Source: Peromyscus leucopus
Taxonomy: Eukaryota > Chordata > Mammalia > Rodentia > Cricetidae
DNA length: 64,000 bases
Assembly (NCBI RefSeq): GCF_004664715.2
Contig: NC_051073.1
Location: 62,610,379 to 62,674,378, forward strand
Direction: 5' to 3'
Shown: piece by piece, positions 55,383 through 64,000 of the stretch
Layout of the letters: every line of letters begins with the position of its first letter
Numbering within the stretch: the stretch's first letter is position 1
The notes under the pieces: generated by a model
Told to the model about the DNA's origin: nothing
The model's input: the letters and a program-made list of their open reading frames with translations, nothing else
Databases searched by the model: none
Position numbers and translations under genes: made by a program

Positions 55383-58300
55383 TATGGTGCCTGGACCTAG
55401 AACTTGGGTACAGAGGATAAAAAGAAGCAACACCACAGGTTAAGTGGGCATGCTCGGATAATTAACTGGAGTGCGATGATTTTCTTTTTCGGGAGTAAAA
55501 TTATAAATAAAGAACAGGATGATAGCAGAAGTTAGGCTGCAGCAAGTATTTTTCTCTTTATCGACTAAGTTAGATTTAAAGTTGTAAGTAAGTATAAGTC
55601 ATAAAAGTTTTTGTGAAGTTTGAGAAATGTAGGCCTAGGTAGAATAGAAAGTAACTTAGGGTAGAGTAGGTTTTCCTGAGCATGGTACCTAGGACGGTGT
55701 CTGGGACTGAGCAGCCACTGGGGACTTAGGCAGTCCAAGAATGAGCAGCGGCTTCAGAAGCCCCAACAAGTAGTGTCAGCCGGAGCCGCAGGTGACCCAG
55801 CAACGGCATTGCTAAGGCATCATCAAATCATAGGCAGCAGGCGCCGAAGGAGCCAGATCGAGCAGAGAGGGTCTGTGAGCTTTCTGCCGTGGTTGAGCCT
55901 TGGTGAGGAGAGCCCAACCAGCCAAGGTGTTTGTGAGAGCGGGACTGACGTGGCTGGAGACTAGGTTCCACAACCTCGATGAGGCTAGATGCTGCGGGAG
56001 AGTGCAGCAGGGGCTTCCGACCCCATTGGCAGGGAGCAGGTCTGTCACCCAGAGCCAGGGTCCCCAGTGACCAGAGCCAGCAGGGATGCCTCAGGACAGC
56101 ATGAGCAGAGAGTCACGGGCAGCTGGAGGGCGAGTGCACAGGGTGAAAGGATGATAATCAGGCTGGTGGTAGCGCTGGTTACCAGGTGGAAAGGTCACGG
56201 TCATGACAGAACCCAGTATCAATATTCAGAGCTTTATTTGGAGGAAAAGGGGAGGGGGAGAAGGAGAGGGGACCAGGCCTGGTGAGAGAGAAAGATGGTG
56301 GGGTGGTGGAAAAGGGGAGCAGAGTAGAGTAGGAAGCAGAGAGCAGAGAGAGCGTGGGGTCTGAATCCAGCTTGCAGATTGCGTGGCCACACATAGTCAC
56401 CAGCTCCGGATGATGTAAGATGCAAGACCCCGAGCTGCGCGTGTGCAGGAGTGAGGGCAGGATCCTAACATAGGGCGCCTTGGCTGCTGCAGGAGAGACA
56501 CAGACTTCAGAGAAAGATGCCCACAGGACACAACCCCGGTGGCCCAGGGAACAGGTGCCTCTGAGTCTGAGTGCACCAAGCTGGCTGTGCATTCCGGGGA
56601 CACCGGGGTCCCTGGGGAGATGAGGCAGCATCCCCAAGGGCGGAACCACAGCAGAAGTGGTGTTGCAGACCCGAGGGAGACTGCTGGCTGACAGAAGGTC
56701 CAGGTGGGACGTGCCCAGGCATGGAAAGTACGGTGGAGGTTTTGTGCACAGGGTCTGAGTCCCTAGCAGCTGCAGCAAGGGAACTACTGAGTGAGGCAGA
56801 GCCATGCTCCAGGCTGAAAGACAGAGATACGCTGGAAGACAGGCCAAGCCGAGCTTCCAGCAGCAGGGTGAGGTAGAGCCATGGAGCTGCTCTGAGGTTG
56901 GCATTTGCCCGCGCAAGCAAGGCAGTGCACGGAGGAACACCACCGTCGGAGCAGGTAATGGGACCTGGGGTGATGAATGAGAGCCAGCCCATAGCAGTGG
57001 GGTGGCACCTTGAGCTCTTGCTGTGCTCGAAGGTTTGAGAGCCTTCAGGCCGCAGGGCACTGGGACTATAAAAGGACTATAAAAGCCGAAATGGGAAGGA
57101 GTCAGCAGCCAAAGCCACACAGCTTCTGTTTGCTGGCTGTGGAAAAAGATGCGTGGTCCCTTTAAGAGATGGCTGCTTCCTGGTTCATGCTGGCTGTAAA
57201 GAGAGCTTTTTCCAAAGAGGTCTGCAGAGGCTCAGCTACAGTGATGCTACCTTCACCCTGGATCAGATTGCCTAGGGGGAGGCTACTGGCCGCAAAGTGC
57301 CATTGTAGCTGAGAGCGAAGTTTCAGAGACCCTTGTTTGAACTGGGTTATTGTATTCAAAGGGAACTGCAACAAGTTTTTGGTTGCAGATTTCTTTATAT
57401 TTGGAGCTTTTCACTTCAGATTCATTACGACTTGGACAGCTATGCAAAGACTTCAGGGCAGCTGATGAGCCAGTCCCTGATCTTGAGATTTCAGTGGAAC
57501 ATTACGACTGGTATCAGAACTGACTTTTTGAACTTTTCAGACTTAAGAAATGGGATGGACAGGAGTGATTTAATTGCAATGGGACAGTTTTGATTTCATT
57601 TACACATATATACTCTATCAACTGTGGTGACTCATGAACTGTTTTGTGTAGGAATAGAGACATTTATTTTTTCTACCCAGGTTCAAGATGCAGCTTAAAA
57701 AATTATAAAGAAAAGGAGGAATTAATATTCCTCAGTCTCTTTAATTTTTTTCTTGTTCTTTGTATGGATAATGTTAGCATATGTTAATGTACCCTATGTT
57801 TTGTTAACAAGAAATGCAAAAAGTTCTATTAAGAAATTATTTTTGGAGGTTTGCTAAACATTTATGAAATGTAAATAGTTCTATTAGAAGTTTGATTTTG
57901 GGAGGTTGGGGATTTAGCTCAGTGTTAGAGCATTTACCTAGCAAGCGCAAGGCCCTGGGTTCCATCCTTAGCTCCAGAAAAAAAGAAAAAGAAAAAAAGA
58001 GTTTGATTTTGGATGTAAGTTTGTGAGAATTGTAATTGTGTATAGTACTATTCATATTAGAATTATGATGTTAACCTGTTAATGTTAATGAACGATGGTA
58101 ATGGTGATGCTAAGGAGTCAGATTTGATGCAGTTGCATCAGAAGTTTATTGATTTTAAAAAGGTTTGAGGCAGCTAAAACTGCTATAGTCATCTAAGACC
58201 TATTTAAAAAGGCCATTCCATCTTGATTATCCTTTGCTCTTTTACTAGGAGGTACAGCAGCCAAAAAGAGCAGGTGTATTACTATGATTATTCCAGCTAC

Positions 58301-58395
58301 TTGCAAGTTCTTAGTGGGAAAGTTGATTCAGAGCTGCATAGAGTTCAGCTCAGTACCTTCACTTGAGAACTTTATATTATAAAGAAGGGGGAATC
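55383..58395 (+). other. Provirus internal region
   Basis: AT-rich at both ends with a GC-richer block at 55740-57080. The plus strand has only short frames. The GC-richer block has a 313-codon stop-free minus frame (56179-57120, opening on GTG) and, just outside its left end on the plus strand, 'gagctttatttgg', which is AATAAA on the minus strand. Whether this block is a captured segment is unknown. Confidence 0.6.
57898..57995 (+). mobile_element. ID SINE inside the provirus
   Basis: 'gaggttggggatttagctca' to 'gttccatccttagctcc', then an A/G-rich tail. The flanking 'gtttgattttg' occurs before (57890-57900) and after (58000-58010), a probable target duplication. Confidence 0.93.
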
Positions 58396-58724
58396 TGTGG
58401 GGGCCCACAGAGGCTCCCTAGTAAGACTTTACTCAAGGTCAGAAAGCCTGAGCTTGCTTTGCCCAGCAGGGTAAAGCGTAAGGGGATGATTTGACCAAGG
58501 TTGTGGTTACCATGTGTTTTGAAGGGTCTACACTTGGCTGTACATTGTGCTTTGATCTTGAAAGGGAGAGATCTTTTGCGCCTCCCCTTGCTGATGTATA
58601 AAAAGCCCATTAAAATAAATCTCAAGGTAGCTGGGACCCAGGACCCTCCAGCAGCTATCCTGTGTCTCTGTCTTTCTCTCCATCTCTGCCTGTATTTCTT
58701 TCTTTCTTTTTTCTTTTTTTTCTT

Positions 58725-58767
<43 letters not shown>

Positions 58768-58997
58768 CGAGACAGGGTTTCTCTGTGTAGCTTTAGTGTC
58801 TTTCCTGGGACTCACTTGGTAGCCCAGGCTGGCCTCGAACTCACAGAGATCCACCTGCCTCTGCCTCCCGAGTGCTGGGATTAAAGGCATGCGCCGCCAC
58901 CACCCGGCCTCTGCCTCTGCCTGTATTTCTATCTAATACTTCATTTCTCTCTCCTTCCCCCAATAACCCCTCGACATGTCAGAGCTGGACTCTGACA
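58396..58997 (+). mobile_element. 3' LTR of the provirus, interrupted by a B1
   Basis: It starts 'tgtgggggcccacagaggct', has the TATA-like 'tgatgtataaaaagcc' at about 58592 and ends 'gctggactctgaca'. A minus-strand B1 splits it. Confidence 0.85.
58699..58915 (-). mobile_element. B1 SINE inserted in the 3' LTR
   Basis: A minus-strand B1 with a long T/C-rich tail (58699-58767). It is flanked by ctctgcctgtatttct on both sides (about 58683-58698 and 58916-58931), a 16-bp target duplication. Confidence 0.95.
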
Positions 58998-59189
58998 CAT
59001 GGCCATCAAAGGAGGTCCCAGCCGTTCCTCCCAGGTGTCTGGGACACACTTTCACTTTACTTATATAGCACCTCAGTAGGAACAAACAGAAAAGTGAAGA
59101 TGGATCTGCTGCTGTGGTTTAAGGCACTCCCATTCTTAGAAACTTCCATCAGTAAGTTTTCTTTTTCAATCCGTTGTATTTTTTTTTTT

Positions 59190-59316
59190 CTGCTGATACA
59201 GGGTTTCTCTGTATAGTCCTTGCCCTTTAGACCAGGCTGGCCTCAAATCATGGAGATCCACCTGCCTCTGCCTCCCATGTGCTGGGATTAAAGCTGTATG
59301 TTACCACCAACTTGGA
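59190..59316 (-). mobile_element. B1 SINE with internal deletion
   Basis: 'ctgatacagggtttctctgt' then directly 'ccctttagaccaggctggcc', to 'gttaccaccaacttgga'. Confidence 0.85.
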
Positions 59317-59428
59317 TGTAATATTTTTTTTTCCCCTCAAAGAGCGCTGGGGACCAATTCCAATATCAGCTGACTTCCCTCCCCACTCTCCCTGAAGTCT
59401 CAACAGAATGGAGCATGCACTGGTGTCC

Positions 59429-59808
59429 TGTGCTGGCTGATTTTATGTCAACTGGACACAGCTAGAGTCATCAGAGAAGGAACTTCAATTGAGAAAACGC
59501 CTCCAGAAGATCCGGCTGTAGGGGATTCTCTTAATTAGTTATTGATGGTGGAGAGGCACCCCTGGGCTGGTGGTCCTGGGTTCTGTAAGAAAGCAGGCTG
59601 AGCAAGCCATGGGAAACAAGTCAGTTAGCAGCACCCCACCACCACCACCACCACCGTCTCTGCATCAGCTCCTGCTTCTGGGTTCCTGCTCCGACTTCCT
59701 TCAGTGATGAACTATGGATGTGGAAGTGTAAACCAAATAAACCCTTTCCTCCCTAACTTGCTTTTGGTCATGGTGTTTCATCACAGCAATAGAAACCCTA
59801 ACTAAGAC
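59429..59808 (+). mobile_element. LTR-like rodent repeat
   Basis: It begins 'tgtgctggctgattttatgt', holds 'aaataaaccctttcctccct' near the end and finishes 'aaccctaactaagac'. Same family as 38426-38806. A (CCA)n run occurs at 59636-59656. Confidence 0.7.
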
Positions 59809-60079
59809 CCTCTCTGACTGTGAAAGTACTTGCAGCTCTGGATCAATCTCAGTGGGAAATGTAAATTCTTCATTCCTGAGGGCTTTAAGAAAAAAAATGA
59901 TCAGTAGTGTATTCAGCACGGGGTTGGAATAGATGCCAAGGGAGGTGTGACACCAGGCAAATCTGACTCTAGAACTAAAGTTCTGTTGTTTCACAGATGA
60001 GTCTTCCCAGGAAGAAAGCTGCCACAGGGAAGGGAATGTGGAGGGCATTTATTCTAGGCCTGGTACATGTAGTGGTGCC

Positions 60080-60405
60080 CAGGGCTGACCAGGGCTGACC
60101 ACTGCCGCCGGTGTGTTGGCCGGGATGCCACCCTTGGGTGCTCCCATATGTAGTGATATTCCAGGACTGACCACTGCTGTCAGTGTGCTGGACCGGATGC
60201 CACCCTTGGGTGCTCCCATATGTAGTGATATTCCAGGACTGAATGCTGCCGCCAGTGTGTTGGCCGGGATGCCACCCTCGGGTGCTCCCATATAGTGATA
60301 TTCCAGGACTGACCGATGCCGCCGGTGTGTTGGCCGGGATGCCACCCTCGGGTGCTCCCATATGTAGTGATATTCCAGGACTCACCGCTGCCGCCAGTGT
60401 GCTCC
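60080..60405. repeat. 72-bp minisatellite, about 4.5 copies
   Basis: The unit runs from 'gaccactgccgccggtgtgt' through 'gggatgccacccttgggtgc' to 'gtgatattccaggact'. Copies differ by a few substitutions, and the third lacks two bases (tatagtga for tatgtagtga). The 24-codon period keeps frames open on both strands. Confidence 0.93.
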
Positions 60406-60677
60406 TGGCCAGCTGCTTCCTGCACTGAGTTGCTCTGACAAGCTTCCTGCTCAGCCCTGTTTCCCCTTGTCCTTGGTTTTCTCTTTACGTCAGGACAGTG
60501 CAGAGAACAAACAACACATTCCCATCTCTCCAAACTCAGGAGCTTTTCCTGAGAGCCACGGGCCTCCTTCCTGGCTGGATTCTGGCAGAACAAATGTACT
60601 CTGTAGTTTTGAGATGAGTCCTGATGTGACCAGCATTAACTGGGTCTGAAGTAATTTAGGGTTATTGTTTTTATTAC

Positions 60678-60822
60678 TATTGAGACAGGCTCTTACTATG
60701 TAGTCCTGGCTAGTCTAGAATTCACTATGAAGACCAGGCTGGCCCTGAACTCACAGAGATCTGCCTGTCTCTGCCTTTTGAGTACTAGGATTAAAGGTGT
60801 GTGCTAACACTACCAACCAGGT
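60678..60822 (-). mobile_element. B1 SINE
   Basis: 'tattgagacaggctcttact' to 'gtgctaacactaccaacc'. Confidence 0.88.
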
Positions 60823-60849
60823 TTATTGTTGTTACTATTATTACAATTA

Positions 60850-60853
60850 TTGA

Positions 60854-60910
<57 letters not shown>

Positions 60911-61055
60911 ATGTGCTCTGGTATGCATGTGGAGGTCAGAGGACAATTTGGGGGAGTCAGTTCTTCTCTTCCACTACGTGACTATGTGGGTCCAGGGTCT
61001 GGACTCAAGCTGTCAGGCTAGACATTTTTACCCACTGTCCATCTCACTGGCAACT
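60850..61055 (-). mobile_element. (GT)n and B2-type SINE
   Basis: (GT)24 at 60860-60908 forms the tail of a reverse B2-like element ending 'ctgtccatctcactggcaac'. Confidence 0.8.
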
Positions 61056-61079
61056 CCCCTCCTCCACATTTTAAGGGTG

Positions 61080-61600
61080 TCTTCATAATGACAGATAACA
61101 CCAACACGTTGTTTGAAGCCTCAGCTTATCGGTTCCATTCCGAGCTCGCAGTGGAGAGACGGACCTCCACACTTTGTCTTGTCCACCTCCGCAGCTCTGC
61201 TCCCCGGGGCCCACACTCTGCTCTCTACCCACACTGACTCTGGGCGATCCTCGGGGCCTGCGTGGCCTTCCCATGCAGATGGCTCGGCACTGGCTCTGTC
61301 TGTCCCCTGCTTGTGGTCTTTCCCTCCAAAATCAGTCCTGAGCAGCCCCCTCCCACTCTGCCTCCAGGGAAGTGGCGCCCACTCTCCGGCACTACAACAG
61401 GCCCCTGCACTCTTCACACTCTGTGCGAAGCTACCTAGGGGTGCAAGCCAGTTTCTCCTGTGTTCCCCACTGGAGTGCATGCGGTTAGTAACAGAGAGGT
61501 GTGTCCACCTATGCATTCTCCCTGGAGCAGGCATTCCTGAGTGGTAAATAACAAGTGAATGAATACATGTGTGATTTTTCTCACTTGTGTTCTAGGGTTT
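61080..61600. other. Unassigned GC-richer intergenic sequence
   Basis: Stop-poor frames occur on both strands (plus 61113-61547; minus 61121-61534). I recognise no protein, no splice signals and no retrocopy hallmarks. Confidence 0.45.
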
Positions 61601-61603
61601 TTT

Positions 61604-61750
61604 TGTTGTTTTGAGACAGGGTTTCTCTATGTAGCCCTGGCGTCCTGGAACTTGCTCTGTAGACCAGGCTGGCCTCGAACTCACAGAGATCCGCCTGCCT
61701 CTGCCTCCCGAGTGCTGGCATTAAATGCATGAACCACCACTGCCTGGCTT
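61604..61750 (-). mobile_element. B1 SINE
   Basis: 'tgttttgagacagggtttct' to 'aaccaccactgcctggct'. Confidence 0.94.
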
Positions 61751-62211
61751 CGTGTTCTAAGTTTTAACCAATCATTTAAAGCATATTTCTAAATGTTTGG
61801 CTGGCAGAAGCCAGAGCCCATGGGCGAGGCTCACTTAGTCTTAGCTTCAAACGGTCCTGAAGGTGGCCCAGGCTGGGTCACAGGAACAGAGCCCACCTGT
61901 GGTCTTCATCTCCTTGAGGTCTTCTGCCCAAGAACTCTTTCTTCATCTGGGATATTCCATATCTTTGGTAGGTCAAAACAGTCTCAGGATTTGACCCCAT
62001 ATTTGGTCTAACTCAATCTTTTCATTTGGTTTTATACTAGATTGTCTCCAGCTTGGGGTCTTTGTTGTATACAACTTTTGCCAACACAATGTCGAAGTAT
62101 GAAAACATTCTAAGCATTATGAAAATTAATTCCCCTCGGATGTCCTATCTGCATATGTATGTGAACTTGTGTCAGGATTCATTGGGGAAGTGGAGCAAAG
62201 GATTCAGCAGC

Positions 62212-62298
62212 CAGATGCCACCAGCCCTTCCAGTCCTAACTGCAGGACACCCAGATGCCACCAGCCCTTCCAGTCCATAGCTGCAGGACACCCAGATG
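62212..62298 (+). repeat. 47-bp tandem repeat, part before LTR
   Basis: 'cagatgccaccagcccttcc' plus 'agtcc..aactgcaggacac' occurs twice, and a third copy begins with 'cagatg' before the LTR. Confidence 0.9.
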
Positions 62299-62688
62299 TG
62301 CTGTGGGATGGTCTATATGTCAAATTGCTCTGATTGGTCAATAAATAAAACACTGATTGGCCAGTGGCCAGGCAGGAAGTAGGTGGGACAAGGAGAGAGG
62401 AGAATTCTGGGAAGTGGAAGACTGAGGCAGAGAGACACTGCCAGATGCCGCCATGACAAGCAGCATGTGAAGACGCCGGTAAGCCACCAGCCATGTGGCA
62501 AGGTATAGATTTATGGAAATGGATTAATTTAAGCTATAAGAACAGTTAGCAAGAAGCCTGCCACAGCCATACAGTTTGTAAGCAATATAAGTCTCTGTGT
62601 TTACTTGGTTGGGTCTGAGCGGCTATGGGACTGGCGGGTGACAAAGATTTGTCCTGACTGTGGGCAAGGCAGGAAAACTCTAGCTACA
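62299..62688 (+). mobile_element. Solo LTR inserted in the tandem repeat
   Basis: 390 bp starting TGCTGTGGG and ending CTAGCTACA. It has 'ctgattggtcaataaataaa' and 'gattggccagtggccaggca'. It is flanked by cagatg (62293-62298) and tagatg (62689-62694), a 6-bp target duplication with one mismatch. The interrupted repeat resumes as 'ccaccagcccttccagtcc'. Confidence 0.8.
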
Positions 62689-62835
62689 TAGATGCCACCA
62701 GCCCTTCCAGTCCATAACTGCACCAGATCCAGCTCTTCACAGCCCATACAAAGTAAGCCCCATAGGATGGGTCGGCTCTCCTCAATGCCTACCACTCCTT
62801 TTTATAATATTTGATTCATAGGAAAGAAGAAATTA

Positions 62836-63008
62836 CCTGGGATGGTGGTGGTGGTGCACGCCTTTAATCCCAGTACCCAGGAGGCAGAGTCAGGTGGATC
62901 TCTGTGAGTTCAAGGCCAGCCTGGTTTACATAGCAAGTTCCAGGACAGCCAGGGCTACACAGAGAAACCCTGTCTTGAAGAACAAAAATAAAAACAAAAA
63001 CAAAAATT
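62836..63008 (+). mobile_element. B1 SINE
   Basis: 'cctgggatggtggtggtggt' to 'aaccctgtcttgaagaac', then an A-rich tail. Confidence 0.93.
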
Positions 63009-63122
63009 AGAAGGTAGAAATTTCGCTCAATGTTAAATCATTTTAACATAGCCACAGCTTACAGTTTGATCCCTAGCACATGTCTATATATACATACACA
63101 GACACACAGACAGACACATACA

Positions 63123-63127
<5 letters not shown>

Positions 63128-63162
<35 letters not shown>
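63128..63162. repeat. (CA)n microsatellite
   Basis: (CA)17 preceded by a looser 'cagacacaca' stretch from about 63100. Confidence 0.97.
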
Positions 63163-63166
<4 letters not shown>

Positions 63167-63279
63167 AGCATGTGTGTAATTGTAAATGATGGCACTATTT
63201 TATGTCTTTTTATCCCTATGACTTAGGAAAATGCATGCTACAATAAATACATTTCCAAAACATGAATGATTCTACTGAG

Positions 63280-63395
63280 TGTGTTATCACATGCCTTAAT
63301 CCCAGTGTTCAGGAGGCAAGGCAGGTGGATCGCTGAGTTCAAGGCCAGCCAGGGCTTTGTGATAAGACTGTCTTATCAAACAAAACAAAATGAAT
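63280..63395 (+). mobile_element. B1 SINE, shortened
   Basis: 'gtgttatcacatgccttaat' to 'gactgtcttatcaaac'. Confidence 0.8.
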
Positions 63396-63574
63396 GAATG
63401 ATTCTTCTGTGAGTACGGACGTCAGAAAGACAAACCTCCCAGATCAAGTCTCTATCTGTAGTCAGATAGCTAAGGCTATTATTCCAAGGTGAACTGAAAT
63501 TCCTGACAGAGTGTATGAGAACCAAATGTTATTTCCAGAGTAATTTGTTCCTCCCTACTTGGGTGTTCTGCAGA

Positions 63575-63645
63575 GTGGCCTTTATCGGGCTCTGTAGTAG
63601 AGGTGGTGTGGCCTTCGTCGGGCTCTGTAGTAGAGATAGTGTGGT
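63575..63645. repeat. Short direct duplication
   Basis: 'tcgggctctgtagtagag' occurs twice, 37 bp apart, within 'gtgtggccttcg'-type context. Confidence 0.85.
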
Positions 63646-63699
63646 CTGGCTGAAAGACCATTCACTGGGGTTAAATAGCACCTTTATTTTTGAATTTAA

Positions 63700-63890
63700 A
63701 TCTATTATTATTATGTTGTGTGTAGATGTTTATGATTCATGTGGATGCACACGTACCACAGCACATGGGTGGAGGTCAGAGGACAACTTTGTTGAGTTGG
63801 CTTGTCTGCCTTTCTGTGGGTTTCAGGCATGGAAGTCAGAGGGAGGGTGAAGGGTAAGTCTTTGCTCACTGAGCCATCCCACCAGCCCGT
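63700..63890 (-). mobile_element. B2-type SINE
   Basis: Reverse B2: 'gtagatgtttatgattcatg' to 'gagccatcccaccagccc'. Confidence 0.8.
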
Positions 63891-63902
63891 GATGTGAATC
63901 CT

Positions 63903-64000
63903 NNNNNNNNNNNNNNNNNNNNNNNNNNNNNNNNNNNNNNNNNNNNNNNNNNNNNNNNNNNNNNNNNNNNNNNNNNNNNNNNNNNNNNNNNNNNNNNNNN
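63903..64000. other. Assembly gap at the window edge
   Basis: 98 Ns reach the window end, so the true gap may be longer. Confidence 0.99.

Larger units (their letters stand above)
55006..58997 (+). mobile_element. Non-autonomous LTR provirus, about 4 kb
   Basis: Two related LTRs (55006-55382 and 58396-58997) lie in direct order around about 3.0 kb of internal sequence. Directly before the 3' LTR is a polypurine tract (aaagaagggggaa, 58381-58393). The internal part has no recognisable gag, pro, pol or env frame, so the element resembles non-autonomous class II families. The LTRs differ at roughly a tenth of positions by eye, implying age. No matching target duplication was found (caccca on the left, catggc on the right). 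An ID SINE lies inside. Confidence 0.78.

Noticed and set aside
61113..61547. 144-codon plus frame
   Set aside because: An almost equally long frame exists on the other strand; GC-richer composition explains both.

Overview
This is mammalian nuclear DNA from a muroid rodent, most likely a cricetid (vole, hamster or deer-mouse group). The evidence is the density of B1, B2 and BC1-derived ID SINEs, a 3' end of rodent-type L1, MaLR-like LTRs, class II-like LTRs and many long CA/GT and CT/GA microsatellites. Most B1 copies carry the 'aggcgcaaagctacacagagaaa' flavour common in cricetids. The species assignment is inference.

The one protein-coding gene I can support is Osbpl11 (oxysterol-binding protein-like 11, ORP11), on the minus strand. 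Its CpG-island promoter and first coding exon lie near 30.2-31.3 kb. Coding exon 2 is at 15145-15213, exon 3 at 4663-4838 and exon 4 at 3470-3549. Together they encode the Ser/Gly-rich N terminus and the PH domain. Exon phases join exactly and every junction has AG/GT signals. The remaining exons, which should encode the rest of the protein and its sterol/lipid-binding domain, must lie beyond position 1. Intron 1 (15 kb) contains a processed Rps15a pseudogene and a 5'-truncated L1. Intron 2 (10.3 kb) contains a nested stack in which a MaLR-type provirus sits in a B2 tail and itself carries another LTR and two B1s.

From 31.3 kb to the right edge I find no gene. The 5' flank of Osbpl11 is repeats, three minisatellites (30-bp, 22-bp and 72-bp units), LTRs, and a roughly 4-kb LTR provirus at 55006-58997 with no recognisable gag, pol or env. 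A homopolymer A tract of about 395 bases lies at 40597-40991. The interval 41927-47859 is repeated at 48360-54130 across a run of exactly 500 Ns. This looks like two overlapping contigs or haplotypes left side by side, although a real tandem duplication is possible. A second run of Ns starts at 63903 and continues to the window end.

I found no operon, CRISPR array, tRNA, rRNA or novel defence-like system. The points most worth following up are the duplicated splice donor next to Osbpl11 exon 3, the duplication around the gap, the poly(A) tract, the provirus with a long antisense open frame, and several nested insertions whose target-site duplications can be read directly.
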